In this document: piece by piece, positions 33,822 to 42,555 of the stretch
How the letters are laid out: each line of letters begins with the position of its first letter
Position numbering within the stretch: the first letter of the stretch is position 1
Source of the DNA: Metabacillus_B sp050107715
GTDB taxonomy: Bacteria > Bacillota > Bacilli > Bacillales > Bacillaceae
Direction of reading: 5' to 3'
Assembly: GCF_050107715.1 (NCBI RefSeq)
Contig: NZ_JBNILN010000007.1
Span: forward strand, 62,001 to 126,000
Length of the DNA stretch: 64,000 nt
Notes under the pieces: generated by a model
Databases searched by the model: none
Seen by the model: the letters and a program-made list of their open reading frames with translations, nothing else
What the model was told of the DNA's origin: nothing
Position numbers and translations under genes: made by a program

Positions 33822-34634
33822 TTATAAATCCAATTCTTTTTTTAGGTAAACGGCAATTCCATCTTCCATATTCGAGACCGTTTCTTTATTAGCCGTTTCT
33901 TTAAGGGCATCAATCGCATTTCCCATGGCAACTCCATGTCCGGCAAATTCAAGCATTTCCAGATCATTATCCTCATCCCCGAACGCAATGACGCGCTCAG
34001 CGGGTATTCCGTAATAATCCGTTAATTTTTTTAACCCGACAGCTTTATTAATCCCTGCCTTGATAATCTCAATAACATGCCACGGAGCAGCCCATCTGCG
34101 GTGCTCAACGACTTCAGCATGCACATCGGACAGGTACGAACGGATTCGATCAACATTGCCTTCCTCAGCATGGATCAAAATGCTTGTGACGTCCTCTCCC
34201 AATGTTTCATTCAAATCGCCAATCGTCATCTCCGGATCACCCATGCTGAATACGTCCAGCAGACGCTCATCATGCTTATGAAAATACACGCGGTCCTTCA
34301 CTTCTGCCAGCATATTATGTACACCATGTTGGTCGGCCGTCTGAATGATCTCCTGCACGACATCCAGTTCAAGCGTAGTGTGGAACATTCCCCATCCATC
34401 ATCCTTCGGGTGATGGACAAACGCACCGTTAAAATTCACAATCGGCGTATCCAGTCCGAGTTCCCTGTAATACAGTGAGCTGGACCGGTATGGTCGGCCG
34501 GTTGCAATGCAAACAATATGTCCAGCCGCTCTCGCTTTTCCAATGATTTCCTTCGAGTAGCCGGAAATGGTCTTATCATCTCTCAGCAAGGTTCCATCTA
34601 AGTCCAATGCAATCAAATAAGGTTTATTTTCCAT
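33822..34634 (-). CDS. yitU: HAD-superfamily Cof-type phosphatase (YitU)
   Basis: A 270-residue Cof-like haloacid dehalogenase. Motif I DLDGTLLRDD (nucleophile Asp and acid Asp at about 11 and 13), motif II ATGRPY, a C2B cap, then motif III KAVGLKKL and motif IV FGDEDNDLEML. It dephosphorylates small phosphorylated metabolites; B. subtilis YitU and relatives act on flavin biosynthesis intermediates. The ATG at 34634 follows AAGGGAG. It is divergent from yitV. Confidence 0.9.
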   Translation of the reverse strand: MENKPYLIALDLDGTLLRDDKTISGYSKEIIGKARAAGHIVCIATGRPYRSSSLYYRELGLDTPIVNFNGAFVHHPKDDGWGMFHTTLELDVVQEIIQTADQHGVHNMLAEVKDRVYFHKHDERLLDVFSMGDPEMTIGDLNETLGEDVTSILIHAEEGNVDRIRSYLSDVHAEVVEHRRWAAPWHVIEIIKAGINKAVGLKKLTDYYGIPAERVIAFGDEDNDLEMLEFAGHGVAMGNAIDALKETANKETVSNMEDGIAVYLKKELDL

Positions 34635-34804
34635 AAAGTCTCCCTTAGTCATCATTTTCTCAATCCTATATTTATTATATCAAAAATATGCCGATTGTAA
34701 CGGATCAGCAGCCAATCGATTTAGCTGCCCCATTTTTTCAAACCATTTAAAAGCATGGTACACTATAGCTGGATAAAGTGTTTGCATAACAAGGAGGAAG
34801 CTGC

Positions 34805-35590
34805 GTGATCTTAGTAGAGAAAACGACCGCAGGAGGAATACCCGTCCTGCACGTAGTAAAAGATGAATTAAAGCATGAACCAACCCCATTCGTTATTTTC
34901 GTACATGGATTCACAAGTGCGAAAGAACACAATTTGCATTACGCCTACCTTCTTGCAGAGAAGGGAGCAAGAGTTGTTCTGCCTGAAGCACTCTACCACG
35001 GGGAGCGGGCAGAGCCCCTTGAACCGATGGAATTGAACGTTCGTTTTTGGGACATCGTAATGAATACCATTCACGAACTGAAGCCCATAAAAGAAGATTT
35101 TGTCCAGCAGGGCCTGGTCGACGAAAACCGGATTGGACTTGCAGGCACGTCCATGGGCGGGATTGTAACCCTAGGCGCACTCACTCAATACGACTGGATC
35201 TCTGCCGGCGTCAGTCTGATGGGAAGCCCTTATTACGTTCATTTTCTGAGAAAGCAAGTGGAATACTTGCGGGAAGCGGGCAAAGTCCTCCCCATCTCTG
35301 ATGAAGACCTTGAAACGAAAATGCAATCGCTTGAACAATATGATCTGAGTTTACATAAAGAAGCCCTTCATGGCCGTCCCCTTCTCTTCTGGCACGGAGA
35401 AAAAGATCAAGTCGTTCCTTTTAAACCGACCTGGGCATTCTACGAAGAACTGAAAACTGCATACGAAGCTGAACCCGAAAAAATTAAATTTATCCGGGAC
35501 CCAAATGCCGACCATAAAGTATCCAGAGAAGGCCTCCTCGGTCTCGTAAATTGGTTTAATCAGCACCTGGATTTGAGCAGTCAAGTTTAA
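34805..35590 (+). CDS. yitV: Alpha/beta hydrolase, esterase (YitV)
   Basis: A 261-residue cytosolic hydrolase of the S9/dienelactone-like group: HGFTSAKEHNLHYAY, nucleophile Ser in GTSMGG (about 114-119), acid Asp in HGEKDQVVP and His in PNADHKVS. The natural substrate is unknown. The GTG at 34805 follows AAGGAGGAAG. The order yitU, yitV, yitW is as in B. subtilis. Confidence 0.88.
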   Translation: MILVEKTTAGGIPVLHVVKDELKHEPTPFVIFVHGFTSAKEHNLHYAYLLAEKGARVVLPEALYHGERAEPLEPMELNVRFWDIVMNTIHELKPIKEDFVQQGLVDENRIGLAGTSMGGIVTLGALTQYDWISAGVSLMGSPYYVHFLRKQVEYLREAGKVLPISDEDLETKMQSLEQYDLSLHKEALHGRPLLFWHGEKDQVVPFKPTWAFYEELKTAYEAEPEKIKFIRDPNADHKVSREGLLGLVNWFNQHLDLSSQV

Positions 35591-35647
35591 AAACAGCTTA
35601 AAGTCCGTTATAATTCATAAATAAGCACTTTGAAGGAGTGAAGCAAA

Positions 35648-35956
35648 ATGGAAGAAGCACTAAAAGAAAATCTAATGGGCGCACTCGAGCAAGTTGTCGA
35701 TCCTGAACTTGGCGTCGACATCGTTAACCTGGGCCTCGTTTATGACGTGGATATGGATGAAGAAGGCAATACAGAGGTTACAATGACCCTCACCTCTATG
35801 GGATGCCCCCTCGCCGGAACAATCGTCGATCAGGTGAAAATTGCATTGGCTGACATTCCAGAGGTGAAAGATACGGAAGTCAACATCGTATGGAATCCGC
35901 CATGGTCCAAAGACCGCATGTCCCGTTACGCTAAAATCGCACTTGGAATTACATGA
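35648..35956 (+). CDS. yitW: DUF59/MIP18-family Fe-S assembly factor (YitW)
   Basis: A 102-residue protein with the MIP18/SufT fold: VVDPELGVDIVNLGLVYDV, MTLTSMGCPLAGTI (conserved Cys) and WNPPWSKDRMS. The family helps mature iron-sulfur proteins. AAGGAGTGAAG precedes the ATG. A strong terminator follows. Confidence 0.9.
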   Translation: MEEALKENLMGALEQVVDPELGVDIVNLGLVYDVDMDEEGNTEVTMTLTSMGCPLAGTIVDQVKIALADIPEVKDTEVNIVWNPPWSKDRMSRYAKIALGIT

Positions 35957-35959
35957 TAC

Positions 35960-35998
35960 CTACCACCTCTTGCCTGCTGGCAGGGGGTGGTTTTTTTG
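35960..35998 (+). terminator. Terminator of yitW
   Basis: CCACCTCTTGCC pairs with GGCAGGGGGTGG, then seven T. Confidence 0.85.
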
Positions 35999-36094
35999 AT
36001 TCACAGGAGAAGAAATGTATGTGGGAGAAGGAGGATGTCAGGGAAACCGTGAATGCCTTACGAGAAGAGTGGAGGTCTTTAAGGCGGAATGTTG

Positions 36095-37027
36095 ATGGCA
36101 GATAATGCGCCTAACCGTGCAGTTTGTCAGACAAGAATGTCAGACAACGCGCTTTATCCCGTAGATGTCAGACAAGAATGCCAGACAACACGCTTAACCC
36201 CGGCCAGTGTCAGACAAGAATGTCAGACAACGTGCTTTATCCCGTAGATGTCAGACAAGAATGTCAGACAACGCGCTTTATCCCGTAGATGTCAGACAAG
36301 AATGTCAGACAACGCGCTTGCCCCGCCCAATGTCAGACAACGCGGGTCATTCCGCCAATGTCAGACAAGAATGTCAGACAACGCTCCCCAAGCTGCCAGT
36401 GTCAGACAAGAATGTCAGACAACGTGCTTTATCCCGTCAATGTCAGACAACGCGCATTCTCCCGCCCAATGTCAGACAAGAATGTCAGACAACACGCATT
36501 CCCCCGCCAATGTCAGACAAGAATGTCAGACAACACGCTTGCCCCGTCCAATGTCAGACAAGAATGTCAGACAACGCGCTTAATCCCGTCCAATGTCAGA
36601 CAAGAATGTCAGACAACACGCATTCCCCGGCCAGTGTCAGACAAGAATGTCAGACAACGTGCATTATCCCGTAGATGTCAGACAAGAATGTCAGACAACG
36701 CGCATTCTCCCGCCCAATGTCAGACAAGAATGTCAGACAACACGCATTCCCCCGCCAATGTCAGACAAGAATGTCAGACAACACGCTTGCCCCGTCCAAT
36801 GTCAGACAAGAATGTCAGACAACGCGGGTCATTCCGCCAATGTCAGACAAGAATGTCAGACAACACGCATTCCCCCGTCCAATGTCAGACAAGAATGTCA
36901 GACAACACGCTTAACCCCGCCCAATGTCAGACAAGAATGTCAGACAACGCGCATTCCCCCCGTCCAATGTCAGACAAGAATGTCAGACAACGCGCATTCT
37001 CCCCGCCAATGTCAGACAACGCTCCAT
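36095..37027. repeat. Tandem array of the palindrome TGTCAGACA
   Basis: Twenty units of 41-43 bases each carry the pair TGTCAGACAAGAATGTCAGA plus CAACRCG, then a 15-17 base CG-rich linker (for example CTTTATCCCGTAG or CATTCCCCCGCCAA). Unit starts run from 36124 to 36968. Three single-motif units occur at 36331, 36441 and 37010, so the 10-base motif appears 43 times, one of them as TGCCAGACAA. A degenerate unit starts at about 36095. TGTC-A-GACA is a 9-base palindrome. The linkers recur in a few types, and a block of about 125 bases near 36450 is repeated near 36700. Because most units are 41 bases, all three forward frames stay open; no coding role is credible. Confidence 0.9.
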
Positions 37028-37143
37028 AACCCCACCCTCCAAATCCTAATTGTCTCAACTTAATAAAAAGTGCCTCATCCCTGCTGTAAAGGAGTTTAGC
37101 AGCTAATCTGTCAAAAAGCTCGAAAAAAATAATAAATATACAG

Positions 37144-37172
37144 TTGATTTTATTTATATGCGTATTTATAAT
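37144..37172 (+). promoter_or_regulatory. Promoter of the arginine operon
   Basis: TTGATT (37144-37149), 17-base spacer, TATAAT (37167-37172). The AT-rich stretch TATATGCGTATTTATAATTG over the spacer and -10 box resembles half-sites of the AhrC arginine operator, but the match is weak. Confidence 0.65.
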
Positions 37173-37208
37173 TGGAACTAATTAATTTTGGATAAGGGTG
37201 GTGGTAGT

Positions 37209-38237
37209 TTGAATATAGGAATTACAGGATCTACTGGCTATGGGGGGGTTGAGCTTTATAGATTGCTAGCGAATCATCCTTATACAGAAAAATGTATACT
37301 ATATACATCGACTCAAGGCGGGAAGCTTTATTCGGATGTTTATCCTCATTTGAGCGGGATTCAGGAGGACTCTTTGATTAACGTTGAGGAGGCGGAAGGA
37401 ATCGATGTCATGTTTGTAGCGGCGCCTCCTGGTGTTTCGTCGGAATTAACTCCGAAGCTTGTGAAAAAAGGCATGAAGGTTGTGGATTTGTCGGGGGATT
37501 TCAGGCTTAAGGATCCTAGACAGTATGAGGAGTGGTATCATCGTCCACCGGCAGCGGATGACCTTCTAAAAGATGCTGTGTATGGTTTATCCGAGTTGAA
37601 TAAGGTGAGCATCTCTTCGTGCAGGATTCTTTCTAATCCAGGCTGCTATCCGACGGCCTCTCTTCTTGGTTTGGCTCCGCTTGTGCTGCAGCATGCAGTT
37701 GACCCTTGTTCAATTGTGATTGATGCTAAATCAGGTGTCTCGGGAGCCGGCAGAAAGGCGGGGCTTGGAACGCATTATTCTGAGCTGAATGAGAATTTTA
37801 AAGTTTACAAGCCGGGTGAGCATCAGCACATCCCTGAGATTGAGCAGCAGCTTGGGCTGTGGATGAATGAGCCGGCACTTATCAGCTTTTCGCCGCATCT
37901 TGTGCCGATGACGAGAGGGATTATGGCAACGATGTATATAAAAATGACAGAGTCCATAACGACCGATGAATTGTACGAAAGCTATGATTCTTTCTATAAG
38001 GATGCTCCTTTTGTTCGAGTGCGGAGGCCGGGGACCTATCCGCAGACGAAGGAAGTGGCTGGGTCCAATTTTTGCGACATAGGAGTAAAAGTTGATGAAC
38101 GGACAGGGCGGGCGGTCATTATATCTGTTATCGATAATTTGATGAAGGGTGCAGCGGGGCAGGCTGTGCAGAATTTCAATATAATGAATGGCTGGGATGA
38201 GCAGACCGGTTTAAAGCTTTTGCCCATGTATCCATAA
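37209..38237 (+). CDS. argC: N-acetyl-gamma-glutamyl-phosphate reductase
   Basis: A 342-residue NADPH-dependent enzyme, third step of arginine synthesis, reducing N-acetylglutamyl phosphate to the semialdehyde. The N-terminal GSTGYGGVELYRLL binds NADPH; the catalytic Cys lies in SNPGCYPTAS (about 145-154); H-x-P-E-I-E-Q-Q follows. The TTG at 37209 is chosen over 37188 because AAGGGTGG precedes it and family members start M[KN]IGI. First gene of the operon. Confidence 0.95.
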   Translation: MNIGITGSTGYGGVELYRLLANHPYTEKCILYTSTQGGKLYSDVYPHLSGIQEDSLINVEEAEGIDVMFVAAPPGVSSELTPKLVKKGMKVVDLSGDFRLKDPRQYEEWYHRPPAADDLLKDAVYGLSELNKVSISSCRILSNPGCYPTASLLGLAPLVLQHAVDPCSIVIDAKSGVSGAGRKAGLGTHYSELNENFKVYKPGEHQHIPEIEQQLGLWMNEPALISFSPHLVPMTRGIMATMYIKMTESITTDELYESYDSFYKDAPFVRVRRPGTYPQTKEVAGSNFCDIGVKVDERTGRAVIISVIDNLMKGAAGQAVQNFNIMNGWDEQTGLKLLPMYP

Positions 38238-38259
38238 AAATTCAGCGGGAGTGTTGAGT

Positions 38260-39489
38260 GTGGAAGATGTAATGGAGGCGGCCGTTCTAATCGAAAAACA
38301 TGGGACAGTCGTTTCGCCTAAGGGGTTTAAAGCCGATGGGGTCCACTGCGGCCTCAGGTACTCTAAAAAAGATTTGGGAGTGATTTTGAGCGAGGTCCCG
38401 GCAAGTGCTGCGGCTGTTTATACGCAGAGTCATTTTCAGGCAGCCCCCCTCAAGGTTACGCAGGAAAGCATGGCTGCAGGACGGAAGATTCAGGCCATCG
38501 CTGTGAATAGCGGGAATGCAAATGCCTGTACCGGGGATCAGGGTATAGAGCATGCATATAAAATGCGGAGGGCCTGCGCTGAGCAATTCGGCATTCGTGA
38601 GGAGCTGACTGCTGTTGCTTCAACTGGGGTTATTGGAGAGCGTTTGGATATTGAGAAGGTTCTTCGTGGAATGACTCTCCTGCATCCCTCCGGCTGTGAG
38701 GACGGCAGTGAGTCATTTGAACGCTCTATTTTGACGACAGATACGGGAGTAAAGCATGCAGGGGCAAGGCTTTCCATTGATGGAAAAGAGGTCTGGATCG
38801 GCGGGGCAGCTAAAGGGTCCGGCATGATCCATCCAAATATGGCTACAATGCTTGGGTTTATCACAACGGATGCGGCTATTGAAGCGGAACATCTTCAGGA
38901 GGCTTTGAGTGAAGTTACGGATGTTACATTTAATCAGATTACCGTTGATGGGGAAACCTCAACCAATGATATGGTCATGGTTCTCGCAAATGGTTTGGCA
39001 GGAAATGCTCCGCTTACCCCGGAACACAAGGAGTGGAACCATTTTAAAGATGGGCTCAAGGAAGTTTGCAAAGAGCTGGCTAAACAAATTGCGAAGGACG
39101 GGGAAGGCGCAACGAAGCTGATTGAGGTTCAAGTCACTGGAGGAGCTTCTGTTCAGGAAGCAAGGGAGGCAGCTAAAAAAGTCGTTGGTTCAAGTCTTGT
39201 GAAGACAGCGGTTTTCGGAGAGGATGCAAATTGGGGACGCATTATTGGGGCACTTGGACACAGCCGATCCGCAATGAATCCCGGGCAAACGGAGGTATGG
39301 CTGGGAGAGCATTGTCTTTTCCGTGAGGGAGAGCCCCAGCATTACAAGGAAGAAGAGGCGGCTGGCTATTTGAAGAATCAAACGATCGTCATCCGTGTGA
39401 ACCTGGCTGCCGGCGATGCTGAAGCGACCGCCTGGGGCTGCGATTTGACGTATGATTACGTCAGAATTAATGCGAGCTACAGAACGTAA
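38260..39489 (+). CDS. argJ: Bifunctional ornithine acetyltransferase / N-acetylglutamate synthase
   Basis: About 409 residues. ArgJ recycles the acetyl group from N-acetylornithine to glutamate and can also use acetyl-CoA. The self-cleavage site is in HPNMATMLGF (Thr nucleophile of the beta chain, at about 190). KGFKADGVHCGLRYSKKDLG marks the N-terminus. Start choice is uncertain: GTG at 38251, TTG at 38254 and GTG at 38260 are in frame; the last has the best spacing from GGGAG. The gene follows argC by about 22 bases. Confidence 0.93.
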   Translation: MEDVMEAAVLIEKHGTVVSPKGFKADGVHCGLRYSKKDLGVILSEVPASAAAVYTQSHFQAAPLKVTQESMAAGRKIQAIAVNSGNANACTGDQGIEHAYKMRRACAEQFGIREELTAVASTGVIGERLDIEKVLRGMTLLHPSGCEDGSESFERSILTTDTGVKHAGARLSIDGKEVWIGGAAKGSGMIHPNMATMLGFITTDAAIEAEHLQEALSEVTDVTFNQITVDGETSTNDMVMVLANGLAGNAPLTPEHKEWNHFKDGLKEVCKELAKQIAKDGEGATKLIEVQVTGGASVQEAREAAKKVVGSSLVKTAVFGEDANWGRIIGALGHSRSAMNPGQTEVWLGEHCLFREGEPQHYKEEEAAGYLKNQTIVIRVNLAAGDAEATAWGCDLTYDYVRINASYRT

Positions 39490-39502
39490 AGGAGGGATAG
39501 AG

Positions 39503-40282
39503 TTGAAGCAAACCATCGTAATCAAATGCGGGGGAAGCATTATTTCCGAGCTGTCTGAATCTTTTTTTTCCTCCATCCGGAATTTAAAAACTGCCGGATG
39601 GAATGTTGTCCTTGTTCATGGGGGTGGTCCTGATATTACAAATGCATTGAAACAGATGCATATAAAAACGGAATTTACTGACGGCCAGCGAAAAACCACG
39701 AAGGAAGTGATGGACGTTGTTCAGATGATTCTTGCCGGGAAATTAAATAAGCAGCTGGCAGGAGAGTTTTTAAAAAGGGGGTTGAATGCGGTTGGTCTTT
39801 CGGGACAGGATGCAGGAATTCTTTGCGCCGAGCTGCTGGATGAGGAAAAGCTGGGGCTGGTGGGCACAGTCACGGCGGTGAAGACAGAATTCGTTGAACT
39901 GCTTCTTAATAATGATTACCTTCCAGTTGTTGCCCCCCTCGGTTTCACAGATGATTTTGAGCCGCTGAATGTGAATGCTGATGCGGCCGCCGCGTCCATA
40001 GCCCGTCAGCTAAATGCGGAAAAATTGCTGTTTGTTACGGATGTGGACGGCATTCTCCGTGAGGGAAAGCTGATCAGGGAAATGGATGCTGAGCAGGTCC
40101 ATACCTTAATTGATAACGGGGTTATTTCAGGCGGCATGATTCCTAAAGCGGAAGCCTGCCTCCGTTCTCTTTCGGAAAATTTGACAGAAGTTATGATAGT
40201 GAACGGCAAAAAAGCATTTCTGGAGGACAATCAATTCAAGGGAACGAAAATAGAGTACAAAAAGGAGGCGGCTGCTGGATGA
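39503..40282 (+). CDS. argB: Acetylglutamate kinase
   Basis: A 259-residue amino acid kinase phosphorylating N-acetylglutamate. KCGGSII and VLVHGGGPDI form the ATP and substrate loops; LNVNADAAAASIA and GGMIPKAEAC close the site. The TTG at 39503 follows AAAGGAGGG, ruling out the earlier in-frame codons inside argJ. The end overlaps the argD ATG by 4 bases. Confidence 0.95.
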   Translation: MKQTIVIKCGGSIISELSESFFSSIRNLKTAGWNVVLVHGGGPDITNALKQMHIKTEFTDGQRKTTKEVMDVVQMILAGKLNKQLAGEFLKRGLNAVGLSGQDAGILCAELLDEEKLGLVGTVTAVKTEFVELLLNNDYLPVVAPLGFTDDFEPLNVNADAAAASIARQLNAEKLLFVTDVDGILREGKLIREMDAEQVHTLIDNGVISGGMIPKAEACLRSLSENLTEVMIVNGKKAFLEDNQFKGTKIEYKKEAAAG

Positions 40283-41433
40283 GCTCTTTATTCCCTACAT
40301 ATGCAAGGTGGGATCTCACGATAGAAGAAGCTGAAGGTGCCTGGGTTAAAGATGCTAATGGCAAGGAGTACCTTGATTTTGTTTCAGGGATTGCCGTGTG
40401 CAGCCTGGGTCATCGATTTGGACCTGTTCAAAAAGCCTTATCTGAACAGCTCGAAAAAGTCTGGCATGTATCGAATCTCTTCGGAAACCAGCTCCAGGAA
40501 GAGGCTGCAAGTCTGCTGACGAAGAATTCCTTTGCGGATGCCGTCTTTTTTTGCAACAGTGGCGCGGAAGCAAATGAAGCTGCGATCAAGCTTGCTAAAA
40601 AGCATACGGGAAAAGGGACGGTCGTTACATTTAAGCAGTCCTTTCATGGCCGCACATTTGCAGCGATGGGTGCGACCGGGCAGGAGAAAGTAAGGAGCGG
40701 TTTTGGGGAGATGCTTCCTTCTTTTGAATATTTGCCTTATAACGATGAAGAAGCTCTGATGGAATTACAGGGAGATCATTATGCAGCAATTATGCTGGAA
40801 GTCGTTCAAGGGGAAGGGGGAGTTATTCCGGGGACGGCTGCTTTTTTAAAAAGAGTCGGGGAAGCGTGTAAAAGATTGGGCTGCTTATTGATCGTGGATG
40901 AAGTTCAGACTGGGATTGGCCGGACCGGTACCCTTTTTGCTCATGAGGGTCTGTTATCACCGGATATTGCCACGTCAGCGAAAGGTCTTGGAAACGGCTT
41001 TCCAGTAGGGGCTATGCTAGGTACAAAAGAATTGATCAGCAGTTTTCAGGCCGGCTCACACGGGTCAACATTCGGCGGGAATTACCTTGCTATGGCCGCA
41101 GTAAAAGCTGTGCTGGAAACGGTATTAGGTGATGGCTTTCTGGAAAAAGTCCGCCATATGGGGGAATACCTTAGACGTGTTCTGGAAAAAGAGCTGGATG
41201 GGCATCCAATGCTTGAGGAGATCAGGGGAAGGGGAATGATGATTGGAATTGTATGGAAAGAGCCGGCAGGCGAGCGGATTAAAGAAATGAGGGACAATGG
41301 CTTGCTGGTCCTGCCGGCAGGTGAACATGTGATCCGGCTGCTTCCTCCAATCAACTGTACGGAGGAAGAATGCAGGAAGGCTGCATCTATTATAAAAAAA
41401 GTACTGGGAACTCGCTCTAAAACCATGGTTTAA
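40279..41433 (+). CDS. argD: Acetylornithine aminotransferase
   Basis: A 384-residue PLP-dependent class III aminotransferase converting N-acetylglutamate semialdehyde to N-acetylornithine. Motifs: FCNSGAEANEAAIKLAKK, FHGRTFAAMGATGQ, VDEVQTGIGRTG and the PLP lysine in SAKGLGNGFPVGAM (about 236). The ATGA overlap couples it to argB. The 69-base gap before carA carries a possible arginine operator. Confidence 0.95.
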   Translation: MSSLFPTYARWDLTIEEAEGAWVKDANGKEYLDFVSGIAVCSLGHRFGPVQKALSEQLEKVWHVSNLFGNQLQEEAASLLTKNSFADAVFFCNSGAEANEAAIKLAKKHTGKGTVVTFKQSFHGRTFAAMGATGQEKVRSGFGEMLPSFEYLPYNDEEALMELQGDHYAAIMLEVVQGEGGVIPGTAAFLKRVGEACKRLGCLLIVDEVQTGIGRTGTLFAHEGLLSPDIATSAKGLGNGFPVGAMLGTKELISSFQAGSHGSTFGGNYLAMAAVKAVLETVLGDGFLEKVRHMGEYLRRVLEKELDGHPMLEEIRGRGMMIGIVWKEPAGERIKEMRDNGLLVLPAGEHVIRLLPPINCTEEECRKAASIIKKVLGTRSKTMV

Positions 41434-41449
41434 ATTTTTTTTACCTAGT

Positions 41450-41467
41450 TATGAATAAACATACATT
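41450..41467 (+). promoter_or_regulatory. Candidate AhrC arginine operator before carA
   Basis: TATGAATAAACATACATT matches the ARG-box pattern CATGAATAAAAATTCAAG at most positions. It lies between argD and carA, suggesting a second control point inside the operon. Confidence 0.5.
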
Positions 41468-41502
41468 ATAAGTAATTTATATACAAAGTGGAGGTGATTC
41501 GT

Positions 41503-42555
41503 ATGAAGGGATATATCAAGCTTGAAAACGGTCTGCAGATGGAAGGGGAACTTGAAGACGGAACGCATTTGGATGCAGAGGGAGAAGCTGTTTTTTATAC
41601 AGGGATGACGGGCTATCAGGAAGTGTTGAGCGATCCTTCCTACCAGAATCAAATCCTCATATTTACGTACCCCCTAATAGGGAACTGTGGAATCAACCTG
41701 CAGGACTTTGAGAGCAAAAAGCCTCAAATTAGTGGGGCTGTATTTTATGAGTGCACTGAGGATTTTTCCCATTATGAGGCGGTATCCAGTGTTAAAGCTT
41801 ATTTGAAAAAGTGGGGCATCCCCTTTATCCATCATGTGGACACCCGTTTTCTTGTAAAAGAGATCCGTTCTTCAGGTACGATGAACGCCAAAATTACGGC
41901 CCATCCAGTGGATAACGTTCCGCCAATAAAACTGCCGGACCATGACGGGGGAGAAGCTGTTACCCACGGAGAAGGAAAGCTTCACACCGTTTTAGTTGAT
42001 TTTGGACTGAAAAAATCCATTTTAATAGCTCTGCTTAACCGTGGTCATCAGGTTACCGTTTTACCCTATCATAAGCTGGATAAGGTTCGTGAACTCAAAC
42101 CAGGTGGAATCGTATTTTCAAATGGCCCCGGAGATCCGAAGCAGCTTGCTGGGTATTTGCCGCTCATTAAACAGCTCGCTGATGAATTTCCGGTGATGGG
42201 CATATGTCTTGGCCATCAGCTGCTTGCGTTAGCCTATGGTTTTGATACCGAAAAGCTTGACTTTGGGCACAGGGGGGCTAATCATCCGGTGGTCGACAGG
42301 CTGAAGGGAAAGGTGTTTATGACCTCACAGAACCACAGTTTTGTCGTCAAAAGAAAAGCGGGCAGTGAAGAGCTGTCTGTCCGTTTTGAAAATATTAATG
42401 ACGGGAGCATTGAGGGGCTGTTCCATCCGGATAATAAGCTTTTAACTGTCCAATTTCATCCTGAGGCCAATCCTGGTCCAAAGGAGAGCGAATGGATATT
42501 TGACGAATACACATCAATGATCAGCCAAACGGGGAGCGTTGCAATTTATGCCTAA
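41503..42555 (+). CDS. carA: Carbamoyl-phosphate synthase, arginine-specific, small subunit
   Basis: A 350-residue glutaminase subunit. N-terminal CPSase domain (GEAVFYTGMTGYQEVLSDPS), then a class I amidotransferase with Cys in GICLGHQLLALAYG (about 237) and His/Glu in QFHPEANPG. It supplies ammonia to CarB. GGAGGTGAT precedes the ATG at 41503. The location within the arg cluster marks it as the arginine-specific isozyme. It overlaps carB by 8 bases. Confidence 0.95.
   Translation: MKGYIKLENGLQMEGELEDGTHLDAEGEAVFYTGMTGYQEVLSDPSYQNQILIFTYPLIGNCGINLQDFESKKPQISGAVFYECTEDFSHYEAVSSVKAYLKKWGIPFIHHVDTRFLVKEIRSSGTMNAKITAHPVDNVPPIKLPDHDGGEAVTHGEGKLHTVLVDFGLKKSILIALLNRGHQVTVLPYHKLDKVRELKPGGIVFSNGPGDPKQLAGYLPLIKQLADEFPVMGICLGHQLLALAYGFDTEKLDFGHRGANHPVVDRLKGKVFMTSQNHSFVVKRKAGSEELSVRFENINDGSIEGLFHPDNKLLTVQFHPEANPGPKESEWIFDEYTSMISQTGSVAIYA

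Noticed and set aside
36019..36105. 28-codon frame after yitW with an AGGAGA ahead
   Set aside because: Short and directly upstream of the repeat array, whose first degenerate unit it enters; no sign of conservation can be judged.
36095..37027. CRISPR array
   Set aside because: Spacers of 15-17 bases are too short, they recur as a few types, and no cas genes are in the window.
36207..37063. Several overlapping open frames rich in MSDKNVRQ repeats
   Set aside because: They arise because the repeat unit (41-43 bases) has no stop in any forward frame. All three frames give similar low-complexity products and none has a ribosome binding site.
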